Part shown: positions 33,933-42,504 of the stretch, in pieces | Position numbering within the stretch: the first letter of the stretch is position 1 | Layout: each line of letters opens with the position of its first letter | NCBI RefSeq assembly: GCF_027941915.1 | Contig: NZ_CP116009.1 | Coordinates: 682,001 to 746,000 of the forward strand | DNA length: 64,000 nt | Origin: Ramlibacter tataouinensis | GTDB lineage: Bacteria; Pseudomonadota; Gammaproteobacteria; Burkholderiales; Burkholderiaceae_C | Reading direction: 5' to 3' | Program-made: the position numbers and the translations under genes | Notes under the pieces: generated by a model | Databases searched by the model: none | The model's input: only the letters and a program-made list of their open reading frames with translations | Told to the model about the DNA's origin: nothing

Positions 33933-34706
33933 ATGACATCCTCCGACATCCAGATCGAGCAGCGCGGCGCCGTCGCCGTCATCCGCCTCAACCGTGCCGC
34001 CAAGCGCAACGCGATCAGCGACAAGCTCGTCCTCGCCATCCGCGATGCCTTCGTCAAGCTGCCCGCGGGCACCCGCGCCGCCGTCCTGCACGGCGCCGGC
34101 GATCACTTCTGCGCCGGCCTCGACCTGTCCGAGATCCAGGAGCGCGACGCCGGCGCCGGCCTGCACCACTCGCGCATGTGGCACGCCGCGCTGGAGGAGG
34201 TGCAGTTCGGCCCGGTGCCGGTGGTCGCGGCGCTGCACGGCGCCGTGGTCGGCGGCGGCCTGGAGCTGGCCGCGTCCTGCCACGTGCGCGTGGCCGACGA
34301 CACCACGTTCTATGCGCTGCCCGAGGGCTCGCGGGGCATCTTCGTGGGCGGCGGCGGCTCGGTGCGCATCCCGCGCCTGATCGGCGTGGCGCGCATGACC
34401 GACATGATGCTCACCGGCCGCGTCTACGACGCCGCCGACGGCGAGCGTGCCGGCTTCGCCCAGTACCTGGTGCCGCAGGGCCAGGCGCTGGCCAAGGCGC
34501 TGGAGCTGGCCGAGCGCATCGCCCAGAACGCGCCGCTGACCAACTACGCGCTGATGCACGCGCTGCCGCGCATCGCCGAGCAGCCGGCCGACCAGGGCTA
34601 CCTGACCGAGGCGCTGATGGCGGCCATCGCCCAGAGCGCGCCGGAAGCCAAGGAACGCGTGCGCGCCTTTCTCGAAGGCCGCGCCGGCAAGGTGAGCAAG
34701 GGCTGA
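33933..34706 (+). CDS. Enoyl-CoA hydratase/crotonase family (candidate phenylpropenoyl-CoA hydratase)
   Basis: A 257-residue crotonase. The oxyanion-hole segment GDHFCAGLDLSE is near residue 55. Two acidic residues are at the classical hydratase positions: Glu111 (GGLELAAS) and Glu131 (LPEGSRG), 20 residues apart. In the hydroxycinnamoyl-CoA hydratase-lyase family the first of these is Ser, so this protein looks like a plain hydratase rather than a vanillin-forming lyase. The start at 33933 is the first ATG after the operator. It heads the catabolic operon. Confidence 0.85.
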   Translation: MTSSDIQIEQRGAVAVIRLNRAAKRNAISDKLVLAIRDAFVKLPAGTRAAVLHGAGDHFCAGLDLSEIQERDAGAGLHHSRMWHAALEEVQFGPVPVVAALHGAVVGGGLELAASCHVRVADDTTFYALPEGSRGIFVGGGGSVRIPRLIGVARMTDMMLTGRVYDAADGERAGFAQYLVPQGQALAKALELAERIAQNAPLTNYALMHALPRIAEQPADQGYLTEALMAAIAQSAPEAKERVRAFLEGRAGKVSKG

Positions 34707-34785
34707 ACATGACCCCCACGATTGCGGCTTCGCCGCTGCACTGCCCCCCGCCTCCTCGGGGCGGCCCGACGGAGGCCTGAGCGGC

Positions 34786-36684
34786 ATGGACGCCATGACC
34801 TCAACACGCGCCACCCCCCGCTACCGCCCGCTCGCCTTCGGCGTGACGCGCGCACAGTTGCGCAAAGCCGCCGGCGGCGTGCAGTACCTGCGCGCCGAGC
34901 AGGACCTGCTGCCCTGCGCCGAGCGCATGACCGACCGGCTGCTGCACTGGGCCGAGGCCGCGCCCGACCGCACCTTCATCGCGCGCCGCCGGCGCCTGGC
35001 CGACGGCAGCACCGGCGACTGGATCCGCATCAGCTACGCCCAGGCGCTGGACAGCGCGCGCCGCGTCGGCCAGGCCCTGCTGGACCGCGGGCTGAACGCC
35101 GAGCGCCCGGTGGCCATCCTGTGCGAGAACGGCCTGGAGCACGCGACGATCGCGCTCGGCTGCCTGTACGCCGGCATTCCCTATTCGCCGGTCTCCTCGG
35201 CCTATTCCACCATCAGCCAGGACTACGACAAGCTGCGCCACGTGCTGCAGACGCTCACGCCCGGCCTGGTCTACGCCACCGACGCCCGCTACGCCCGGGC
35301 GATCGAGGCCACGGTGCCGGCCGACGTGGAAGTGGTGCTCGGCGAGCTGTTCCCGGCCGTGCCCGGCCAGGACACCCTGCCCGGCCGCGCCGTCACGCCG
35401 CTGGCCCAGCTGCTCGGCACCGAGGCCACCCCGGCGGTCGATGCGGCCCAGCGCGCCACCGGGCCCGACACCATCACCAAGTTCCTGTTCACCTCGGGCT
35501 CGACCAAGCTGCCCAAGGCGGTGGTCAACACCCACGGCATGTGGTGCGCCAACCAGCAGCAGATGCGCCAGTCGATGCCGGTGCTGGCCGAGGAGCCGCC
35601 GGTGCTGGTGGACTGGCTGCCCTGGAACCACACCTTCGGCGGCAACCACAACGTCGGGCTGACGATCTACAACGGCGGCACGCTGTACATCGACGACGGC
35701 AAGCCGACCCCGGCGCTGATCGGCGAGACGCTGCGCAACCTGCGCGAGATCGCGCCCACGGTCTACTTCAACGTGCCGACCGGCTTCGAGGCCATCGCCC
35801 ATGCGATGAAGGCCGACGCCGTGCTGCGCCGCAACCTGCTGTCGCGCGTGAAGATGTTCTTCTACGCCGGCGCCGCCCTGGCGCAGCCGGTCTGGGACCT
35901 GCTGCACGAGGTGCAGGAAGCCGAGATCGGCGAGCGCATCGTGATGGGCACCGGGCTGGGCATGACCGAGTCCTCGCCGTTCGCCATCTTCATCACCAGC
36001 CCCGACGTGAAGTCCGGCTACCTGGGCCTGCCGACGCCGGGCATGGAACTGAAGCTGGTGCCGGTCGAAGGCAAGGTCGAGGTGCGCTACCGCGGCCCCA
36101 ACGTCACGCCCGGCTACTGGCGCGCGCCGCAGGAGACCGCCGAGAACTTCGACGAGGAAGGGTTCTTCCGCACCGGCGACGCCGTCCAGTGGATCGACCC
36201 GCAGGACCCGCACCAGGGCCTGAAGTTCGACGGCCGCATCGCCGAGGACTTCAAGCTCGCCACCGGCACCTTCGTCAGCGTCGGCCCGCTGCGCGCGAAG
36301 ATCATCGCCGCCGGCGCGCCCTACGTGCAGGACGCGGTCATCACCGGCCTGAACCGCAAGGAAGTCGGCGCGCTGCTGCTGGCCACGCCGGCGGTGCGCC
36401 AGCTGGCCGGCCTGCCGGCCGCCGCGCCGCTGAAGGACGTGCTGGAAAGCGCGCCGGTGCAGGCCCACTTCCAGCAGGTGGTCGACCAGCTGGCGGCCGC
36501 CGCCACCGGCAGCGCCAACCGCGTGGCGCGCCTGCACCTGATGCACGAGCCGCCCTCGATCGACAAGGGCGAGGTCACCGACAAGGGCTCGATCAACCAG
36601 CGCGCCGTGCTCAAGCACCGCGACGCCCTGATCCAGGCCTTCCACGACGACGCCCTGCCCTTCACCCTCAAGCCGCGCGCCTAA
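34786..36684 (+). CDS. fcs: Feruloyl-CoA synthase-type aromatic acyl-CoA ligase
   Basis: A 632-residue AMP-forming acyl-CoA ligase of the long feruloyl-CoA synthase family, which activates ferulate, p-coumarate or related acids using ATP and CoA. The P-loop-like motif is FLFTSGSTKLPKAVVNTHG (about residue 232), followed by DWLPWNHTFGGNHN and the adenylate motif GTGLGMTESS near residue 388. FRTGDAVQWID occupies the A8 region. A nearby second ATG (34795) is an alternative start. It follows the crotonase by 79 bases and precedes the SDR by 12. Confidence 0.9.
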   Translation: MDAMTSTRATPRYRPLAFGVTRAQLRKAAGGVQYLRAEQDLLPCAERMTDRLLHWAEAAPDRTFIARRRRLADGSTGDWIRISYAQALDSARRVGQALLDRGLNAERPVAILCENGLEHATIALGCLYAGIPYSPVSSAYSTISQDYDKLRHVLQTLTPGLVYATDARYARAIEATVPADVEVVLGELFPAVPGQDTLPGRAVTPLAQLLGTEATPAVDAAQRATGPDTITKFLFTSGSTKLPKAVVNTHGMWCANQQQMRQSMPVLAEEPPVLVDWLPWNHTFGGNHNVGLTIYNGGTLYIDDGKPTPALIGETLRNLREIAPTVYFNVPTGFEAIAHAMKADAVLRRNLLSRVKMFFYAGAALAQPVWDLLHEVQEAEIGERIVMGTGLGMTESSPFAIFITSPDVKSGYLGLPTPGMELKLVPVEGKVEVRYRGPNVTPGYWRAPQETAENFDEEGFFRTGDAVQWIDPQDPHQGLKFDGRIAEDFKLATGTFVSVGPLRAKIIAAGAPYVQDAVITGLNRKEVGALLLATPAVRQLAGLPAAAPLKDVLESAPVQAHFQQVVDQLAAAATGSANRVARLHLMHEPPSIDKGEVTDKGSINQRAVLKHRDALIQAFHDDALPFTLKPRA

Positions 36685-36696
36685 GGAGACCCGCAC

Positions 36697-37461
36697 ATGA
36701 AGATCGATGGACAAGCCGCCCTCGTCACCGGCGGCGCTTCCGGCCTCGGCGAGGCCACCGCGCGCGAGCTGGCGCGGCTGGGCGCCCGGGTGGCGGTGCT
36801 GGACGTGAACCTGGAGCAGGCGCAGAAAGTCGCCAGCGAGATCGGCGGCGTCGCCGCCCGCTGCGACATCACCAGCACCGAGAGCCTGCAGGCCGCGCTG
36901 GCCACGGCCACCGCCGCCCACGGCCCGGCGCGCATCCTGATGAACATCGCCGGCATCGGCAGCGCCCGGCGGGTGGTGCAGAAGGACGGCAGTCCCGCGC
37001 CGCTGGACGACTTCGCGCGCGTCATCAGCGTCAACCTGGTCGGCAGCTACAACGCCAGCCGCCTGTTCGCCGCCGAGTGCGCCAGGCTGCCGCCGCTGGA
37101 CGACGGCGAGCGCGGCGTGATGCTGTTCACCGCCTCGGTCGCGGCCTTCGACGGCCAGGTCGGCCAGCAGGCCTACAGCGCCTCCAAGGGCGGTCTGGTC
37201 GGCATGACGCTGCCGATGGCGCGCGACTTGGCCCAGCACGGCATCCGGGTCTGCACCATCGCGCCGGGGCTGTTCGCCACGCCGCTGATGCGCCAGCTGC
37301 CCGAGCCGGTGCAGCAGTCGCTGGCCGCCTCCATCCCGTTCCCGCCACGCCTGGGCAAACCCGAAGAGTTCGCCGAGCTGGCATGCCATATCGTCACCAA
37401 CACGCACCTCAACGGCGAGGTGATCCGCCTCGACGGCGCGCTGCGCATGGCGCCGCGCTGA
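36697..37461 (+). CDS. SDR family 3-hydroxyacyl-CoA dehydrogenase candidate
   Basis: A 254-residue short-chain dehydrogenase. The NAD motif TGGASGLG is at residues 10-17, NIAG is present, and the active site has Ser (TASVAA), Tyr160 and Lys164 (YSASKGG). DVNLEQAQ after the second strand indicates NAD rather than NADP preference. The sequence resembles type II 3-hydroxyacyl-CoA dehydrogenases (HSD10-like). Between the CoA ligase and importer genes, it would oxidise the 3-hydroxyacyl-CoA to the beta-ketoacyl-CoA. Confidence 0.87.
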   Translation: MKIDGQAALVTGGASGLGEATARELARLGARVAVLDVNLEQAQKVASEIGGVAARCDITSTESLQAALATATAAHGPARILMNIAGIGSARRVVQKDGSPAPLDDFARVISVNLVGSYNASRLFAAECARLPPLDDGERGVMLFTASVAAFDGQVGQQAYSASKGGLVGMTLPMARDLAQHGIRVCTIAPGLFATPLMRQLPEPVQQSLAASIPFPPRLGKPEEFAELACHIVTNTHLNGEVIRLDGALRMAPR

Positions 37462-37498
37462 CAAGTTCCGATTCCCACTTCAACCACTGGAGACATCC

Positions 37499-38632
37499 AT
37501 GAAATTCGCCCGCACCCTGATCGCCGCCGCCGTATCGCTGGCGGCATCGACCGCCGCGCTGGCCGACATCAACGTCGGCGTGGTGCTGTCGCTCACCGGT
37601 CCCGGCTCCGGCCTGGGCATCCCGATGCAGAAGCAGCTGCAGCTCTTCCCCAAGGAGATCGCCGGCGAGAAGGTCAATCTGATCGTCCTCGACGACGCCA
37701 GCGACCCGGGCAAGGGCGTGAGCAACACCCGCCGCCTCGTCACCGAAGACAAGGTCGACGTGATCATGGGCTCGTGCCTGACGCCGGTGGCTGCCGCCAT
37801 GGCGCCGGTGGCCGCCGAGGCCAAGACGGTGCAGATCGCCGGCTCGCCGGTGGGCACGCCGCCCGGCCAGGACCAGTGGCTGTTCCGCCTGCCGCAGAGC
37901 AACAACGTCATGGCGCACGCGATGGTCGAGCACATGAAGAAGCAGGGCATCAAGACCATCGGCTTCCTCGGCTACACCGACGCCTACGGCGAGCTGTGGC
38001 TCAAGGCGCTGGAGCCGGAAGCGGCCAAGAACGGCATGAAGATCGTGGCCGTCGAGCGCTTCGCCCGCAGCGACACCAGCGTCACGCCGCAGGCCCTGAA
38101 GCTCACCTCCGCCAACCCGGACGCCATCGTCGTGGTGGCTTCCGGCTCCGGCGCGGCGATGCCGCAGATGGGCCTGGTGGACCGCGGCTACAAGGGCAAG
38201 CTGTACCAGACGCACGCGGCCGCCACGCCCGACCTGGTGCGCATCGGCGGCACCAAGGTCGAGAACACCTTCGTCGTGTCCGGCCCGGCCGTGGTGGGCG
38301 ACCAGCTGCCTGACAGCCACCCGTCCAAGAAGGCGGCGGTCGATTTCACGACCAAGTACCAGAAGGCCTTCGACGCGGCGCCCAACCAGTTCGCCGGCCA
38401 CTCCTACGACTTCGCCATCGTGATGGAGAAGATCGTGCCGATGGCGTTGAAGAAGGCCAAGCCCGGCACGCCGGAGTTCCGCGCCGCGCTGCGCGACTCG
38501 CTGGAAACCATGGGCCGCACCGTCTTCGCCCACGGCGTCATGAACTGGACCAAGGACGACCACTGGGGCTACACCAACGAAACGGGCGTGATGCTCAAGG
38601 TGGTGGGCGGCAAGTTCGTCGTCGAGAAGTGA
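37499..38632 (+). CDS. ABC transporter substrate-binding protein, LivK type (aromatic acid candidate)
   Basis: A 377-residue periplasmic receptor. The signal peptide covers residues 1-21 (ending AALA), then DINVGVVLSLTGPGSGLGIP starts the Peripla_BP_6 fold. The gene lies 37 bases after the SDR and upstream of matching permease and ATPase genes, so its ligand is likely the phenylpropanoid handled by the CoA ligase. Homologous receptors (CouP-like) bind hydroxycinnamates. Confidence 0.88.
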   Translation: MKFARTLIAAAVSLAASTAALADINVGVVLSLTGPGSGLGIPMQKQLQLFPKEIAGEKVNLIVLDDASDPGKGVSNTRRLVTEDKVDVIMGSCLTPVAAAMAPVAAEAKTVQIAGSPVGTPPGQDQWLFRLPQSNNVMAHAMVEHMKKQGIKTIGFLGYTDAYGELWLKALEPEAAKNGMKIVAVERFARSDTSVTPQALKLTSANPDAIVVVASGSGAAMPQMGLVDRGYKGKLYQTHAAATPDLVRIGGTKVENTFVVSGPAVVGDQLPDSHPSKKAAVDFTTKYQKAFDAAPNQFAGHSYDFAIVMEKIVPMALKKAKPGTPEFRAALRDSLETMGRTVFAHGVMNWTKDDHWGYTNETGVMLKVVGGKFVVEK

Positions 38633-38640
38633 CGTCGCAG

Positions 38641-38662
38641 CGCCCCGGCGCAAGCCGGGGCG
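38641..38662. terminator. Hairpin with GCAA tetraloop after the receptor gene
   Basis: CGCCCCGGC (38641-38649) and GCCGGGGCG (38654-38662) pair perfectly around GCAA. It begins eight bases after the receptor stop. It may limit expression of the downstream permease genes relative to the receptor. Confidence 0.6.
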
Positions 38663-38671
38663 CGCGATCCC

Positions 38672-38756
38672 ATCCCCGCGAAAGCGGGGATCCAGCGCAA
38701 CGCGCCTGCGGCGCTGCTGAAATCGGAAGCAATGGATTCCCGCCCTTCGCGGGAAT
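38672..38756. repeat. REP-like palindromic units between receptor and permease genes
   Basis: Two related hairpins: ATCCCCGC-GAAA-GCGGGGAT (38672-38691) and ATTCCCGC-N5-GCGGGAAT (38736-38756), the latter followed by GAC. The pair, in opposite orientation of the same GTCATTCCCGC-type unit, is typical of REP/BIME elements in Burkholderiales. Along with the preceding hairpin they fill the 168-base gap to livH. Confidence 0.65.
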
Positions 38757-38800
38757 GACGAAATGGATGCCCCCGTCGGTGGGGGCCACCGAAGACCCCC

Positions 38801-39838
38801 ATGGACCTCTCAATCGCCGGCATCCTCGCGCTCGATGGCCTGACCAACGGCGCCGTGTATGCCCTGCTCGCGCTGGCCACGGTGCTGCTGTTCGCCGTGA
38901 CGCGCGTCATCTTCATCCCGCAGGGCGAGTTCGTCGCCTTCGGGGCCCTCACGCTGGCCATCATGCAGACCGGCAAGGTGCCGGGCACGGTCTGGTTCCT
39001 GCTGGTGCTGGCGGGCGCCGCCGCCATCGCCGACATCTACGAGGGCGTGGCGCACAAGCATTCGTTCGCGCGCTTGGGCAAGCAACTGGCCCATACGCTC
39101 GCCGTCCCCGTCGTCGTGTCCCTCCTCGCCATCTGGGCCGCCCCCAAGGGCTTCCCGCTGGTGGTCCAGGCGCTGGTCGCGCTGGCGCTGGTCACGCCCT
39201 TCGGCACCCTGATCTACCGGCTGGCCTACGAGCGCCTGGCCTCGGCCAGCGTGCTGGTGCTGCTGATCGTCTCGGTCGGCGTGCACTTCGCCCTCGTCGG
39301 CCTGGGCCTGTTCTTCTTCGGCGCCGAGGGCTTCCGCAACCCCAGCTTCTGGGATGCGAGCTTCTCCGCCGGCGCGATCACGCTGACCGGCCAGGCCCTG
39401 ATCATCCTGCTGGCGTCGATCGCGCTGATCGTGCTGCTGTGGCTGTACTTCGAGCGCACGCTCTCGGGCAAGGCCCTGCGCGCCACCGCCGTCAACCGGC
39501 TCGGGGCGCGCCTGATGGGCATCTCGTCCAACTCGGCCGGACGGCTGGCCTTCACCATGGCCGCCTTCATCGGCGCCCTGTCCGGCCTGCTGATCGGCCC
39601 GACCACCACCATCTTCTTCGACAGCGGCTTCATCATCGGCCTCAAGGGCTTCGTCGCCGCCGTCTTCGCCGGGCTCTCGAGCTACCCGCTGGCGCTGGTC
39701 GGCGCGCTGCTGGTGGGCCTGCTGGAGAGCTTCAGCTCCTTCTGGGCCAGCGCCTTCAAGGAGGTGATCGTGTTCTCCTCGATCCTGCCGGTCCTGCTGT
39801 GGCGGTCCCTGCGCGATCCGCACGGTGAGGAGCATTGA
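38801..39838 (+). CDS. livH: ABC transporter permease, LivH type
   Basis: A 345-residue inner-membrane permease. It is longer than usual LivH (about 290) because of an extra loop around residues 75-105 ([17 protein letters not shown]) plus another span. [19 protein letters not shown] and [13 protein letters not shown] correspond to the LivH signature. It is the first membrane subunit of the second importer, followed immediately by the LivM-LivG fusion. Confidence 0.88.
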   Translation: MDLSIAGILALDGLTNGAVYALLALATVLLFAVTRVIFIPQGEFVAFGALTLAIMQTGKVPGTVWFLLVLAGAAAIADIYEGVAHKHSFARLGKQLAHTLAVPVVVSLLAIWAAPKGFPLVVQALVALALVTPFGTLIYRLAYERLASASVLVLLIVSVGVHFALVGLGLFFFGAEGFRNPSFWDASFSAGAITLTGQALIILLASIALIVLLWLYFERTLSGKALRATAVNRLGARLMGISSNSAGRLAFTMAAFIGALSGLLIGPTTTIFFDSGFIIGLKGFVAAVFAGLSSYPLALVGALLVGLLESFSSFWASAFKEVIVFSSILPVLLWRSLRDPHGEEH

Positions 39839-39839
39839 C

Positions 39840-41666
39840 ATGGCCGCCGGACAAGACACCGCCGTCGCAACCGCTCCCTCCAAGCGCGGCAACGCCGTGA
39901 CCCTCGTACGTCGCCTGGGCTTTCCCGCCTTCGCGCTGCTGATGCTGGTGCTGCCGGCGCTGCCGGTGCCCGACTTCTGGATCACCCAGAGCAACTACAT
40001 CGGCATGTACTCGCTGGTGGCACTGGGCCTGGTGCTGCTGACCGGCGTGGCCGGGCTCACGTCCTTCGGCCAGGCGGCCTTCGTCGGCGTCGGCGCCTAC
40101 TCGGCCGCCTTCCTGGCCGTGAAGATGGCGGCCTCGCCCTGGCTGGCGCTGGCCGTGGGCATCGGCCTGGCCATCGCCGCCGCGCTGCTGCTGGGCGCGA
40201 TCACGCTGCGCATGTCGGGGCACTACCTGCCGCTGGCCACCATCGCCTGGGGCCTGGCGCTGAACTACAGCATGGCCAACATGGAGTGGCTGGGCAAGTA
40301 CGACGGCATCCTGGGCATCCCGGAGCTGAAGGTGTTCGGCTACGAGCTGGGCTCCGGCCGCGGGCTGCACGTGATGATCTGGGTGATCGCGCTGCTGGCG
40401 GCACTGGCCGCCCTGCGCCTGCTCGACTCGCGGCCCGGCCGCGCGATCCGCGCACTCAGCAGCGGCTCGACCATGCCCGAGGCCATGGGCATCTCCACCT
40501 TCCGCGCCAAGCTGACGGTGTTCGTCATCGCCGCGGTGCTGGCCGCCATCTCGGGCTGGCTGTTCGCCTACTTCCAGCGCACCGTGAATCCCTCGCCGTT
40601 CGCCATCGGCAAGGGCATCGAGTACCTGTTCATGGCGGTGCTGGGCGGCGTCGGCCACGTCTGGGGCGCGTTCATCGGCGCCGCCGTGGTCAAGATCGTC
40701 GAGGACCAGCTGCAGGTGCTGCTGCCGCAACTGATCGGCACCGGCGGCAACTTCGAGACCATCGTCTTCGGCATCATCCTCATTGCGGTGCTGAAGTACG
40801 CGCCCAACGGGCTGTGGAGCTTCGTCGCGCGCTGGCTGCCGCGCGTCGACCGCGTGCGCGACTGGGCCGACGCCGACCCGCTGCCGGCCCGCGACAAGCC
40901 GACCCCGGGCGAGGCGCTGCTGCAGGTGGACAACGTGCGCAAGGAGTTCGGCGGCCTGGTCGCCGTCAACGACGTCGGCTTCGAAGTCCGCGCCGGCGAG
41001 ATCGTCGGCCTGATCGGCCCCAACGGCGCCGGCAAGTCGACCACCTTCAACCTGATCACCGGCGTGCTGTCCACCACCGCCGGCCAGGTGCGCTACCGGG
41101 GCGAGGCCCTGACCGGCCTGCCCTCGCGCCAGATCGCCCGCCGCGGCATCTCGCGCACCTTCCAGCACGTCAAGATGATTCCCGACATGACCGTGCTGGA
41201 GAACGTCGCCCTGGGCGGCTACCTGCGCGGCAGCGCCGGCACCGTGCGCGCCATGCTGCGCCTCGACCGCGCCGAGGAGCGCCGCCTGTTCGCCGAGGCC
41301 GAGCGCCAGCTGGCGCGCATCGGCATGGCCGACCGCATGCACGAGCTGGCCGGCAACCTGGCGCTGGGCCCCCAGCGCCTGCTGGAGATCGCCCGCGCCC
41401 TGTGCAGCGACCCCGCCCTGCTGCTGCTGGACGAGCCGGCCGCCGGCCTGCGCCACAAGGAAAAGCAGGCGCTGGCCGACGTGCTGCGCCAGCTCAAGGG
41501 CGAAGGCATGAGCCTGCTGCTGGTCGAGCACGACATGGACTTCGTCATGGGCCTGACCGACCGCATCGTGGTGATGGAGTTCGGCACCAAGCTGATGGAA
41601 GGCACGCCGGCCGAAGTGCAGGCCAGCCCCGCCGTCCGCGCGGCGTACCTTGGAACGGAACACTAG
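39840..41666 (+). CDS. Fused LivM permease and LivG ATPase
   Basis: A 608-residue protein. Residues 1-345 are a LivM-type permease (GVAGLTSFGQAAFVGVGAYS near residue 70). Residues about 358-608 are a LivG ATPase with Walker A GPNGAGKST near residue 393, FQHVKMIPDMTVLENV and Walker B LLLLDEPAAGL. Such permease-ATPase fusions occur in this transporter family, but the other importer in this window (11114-12142 and 10338-11117) is split. The start at 39840 follows GAGGAGC; the ATG 15 bases earlier overlaps livH. Confidence 0.9.
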   Translation: MAAGQDTAVATAPSKRGNAVTLVRRLGFPAFALLMLVLPALPVPDFWITQSNYIGMYSLVALGLVLLTGVAGLTSFGQAAFVGVGAYSAAFLAVKMAASPWLALAVGIGLAIAAALLLGAITLRMSGHYLPLATIAWGLALNYSMANMEWLGKYDGILGIPELKVFGYELGSGRGLHVMIWVIALLAALAALRLLDSRPGRAIRALSSGSTMPEAMGISTFRAKLTVFVIAAVLAAISGWLFAYFQRTVNPSPFAIGKGIEYLFMAVLGGVGHVWGAFIGAAVVKIVEDQLQVLLPQLIGTGGNFETIVFGIILIAVLKYAPNGLWSFVARWLPRVDRVRDWADADPLPARDKPTPGEALLQVDNVRKEFGGLVAVNDVGFEVRAGEIVGLIGPNGAGKSTTFNLITGVLSTTAGQVRYRGEALTGLPSRQIARRGISRTFQHVKMIPDMTVLENVALGGYLRGSAGTVRAMLRLDRAEERRLFAEAERQLARIGMADRMHELAGNLALGPQRLLEIARALCSDPALLLLDEPAAGLRHKEKQALADVLRQLKGEGMSLLLVEHDMDFVMGLTDRIVVMEFGTKLMEGTPAEVQASPAVRAAYLGTEH

Positions 41667-41668
41667 AC

Positions 41669-42424
41669 ATGGCAGCCCCCCTGTTGCTGGAGGTGAAGGA
41701 CCTGCACGCCGGCTACGGCCGCGCCGAAGTGCTGGCCGGCCTCGATTTCGAGCTGGCGCCGGGCCAGGTCGTTACCGTCATCGGCCCCAACGGCGCCGGC
41801 AAGTCGACCACGCTCAACGCCCTGATGGGCGTGCTGCCGTGTCGCGGCACGCTGCGCTTCGACGGTCAGGACATCGCCGGCGCCACGCTGGAAGAACGCG
41901 TGATGCTGGGCCTGGCCCTGGTGCCGGAGAAGCGCGAGCTGTTCGGCACCATGGCGGTGGAAGACAACCTGGTGCTGGGCGGCTACCGCGCCATGAAGCT
42001 GCGCGTGCCCAACTGGAAGGGCGAGCTCGAGCGCGTGTACGAGCTGTTCCCGCGCCTGAAGGAGCGCCGCGCCCAGATGGCCGGCACGCTGTCGGGCGGC
42101 GAGCGCCAGATGCTGGCGGTGGGCCGCGCGCTGATGTCGCGCCCCAAGCTGCTGATGCTGGACGAGCCCAGCCTGGGCCTGGCACCGCTGATCGTCAAGG
42201 AGATCTTCCGCATCATCGAGCGCCTGCGCGAGCAGGGCGTGTCGATCCTGCTGGTGGAGCAGAACGCGCGCGCCGCGCTGGAGGTGGCCGACCACGGCTA
42301 CGTGCTGGAGACCGGCGAGATCCGCCTGCAGGGCCCCGCGCGCGAACTGGCCGGCGACCCCCGCGTGATCGAGACCTACCTGGGCGCCGGCCGCGCCAGC
42401 GCGGCGGCCGCCGCGGCCGCATGA
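41669..42424 (+). CDS. livF: ABC transporter ATPase, LivF type
   Basis: A 251-residue ATP-binding subunit. Walker A is GPNGAGKSTTLNALMG near residue 38, the signature LSGGERQML and Walker B LLMLDEPSLGLAP. The C-terminus is a run of seven or so alanines (GRASAAAAAAAA), a low-complexity tail. It starts two bases after the fused LivM-LivG stop and completes the importer. Confidence 0.92.
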   Translation: MAAPLLLEVKDLHAGYGRAEVLAGLDFELAPGQVVTVIGPNGAGKSTTLNALMGVLPCRGTLRFDGQDIAGATLEERVMLGLALVPEKRELFGTMAVEDNLVLGGYRAMKLRVPNWKGELERVYELFPRLKERRAQMAGTLSGGERQMLAVGRALMSRPKLLMLDEPSLGLAPLIVKEIFRIIERLREQGVSILLVEQNARAALEVADHGYVLETGEIRLQGPARELAGDPRVIETYLGAGRASAAAAAAA

Positions 42425-42504
42425 ACCGGCCACGACCGTGACCGCCGCTGACCCGCGGAGGAAGAAGTTCCGCCTGAGCCCCTTCGCCCTTATCGCCTGA
42501 CCTG

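Noticed and set aside
34707..34785. GC-rich gap with a CCCCG-CGGGG stem between crotonase and feruloyl-CoA synthase genes, considered as a terminator
   Set aside because: The stem is only five pairs, there is no T-tract, and the genes are functionally linked, so read-through is more likely.
34801..37464. Open minus-strand frame of about 887 codons opposite feruloyl-CoA synthase and the SDR
   Set aside because: Both plus-strand genes have complete family motifs; the antisense frame has none and shows typical high-GC shadow composition.
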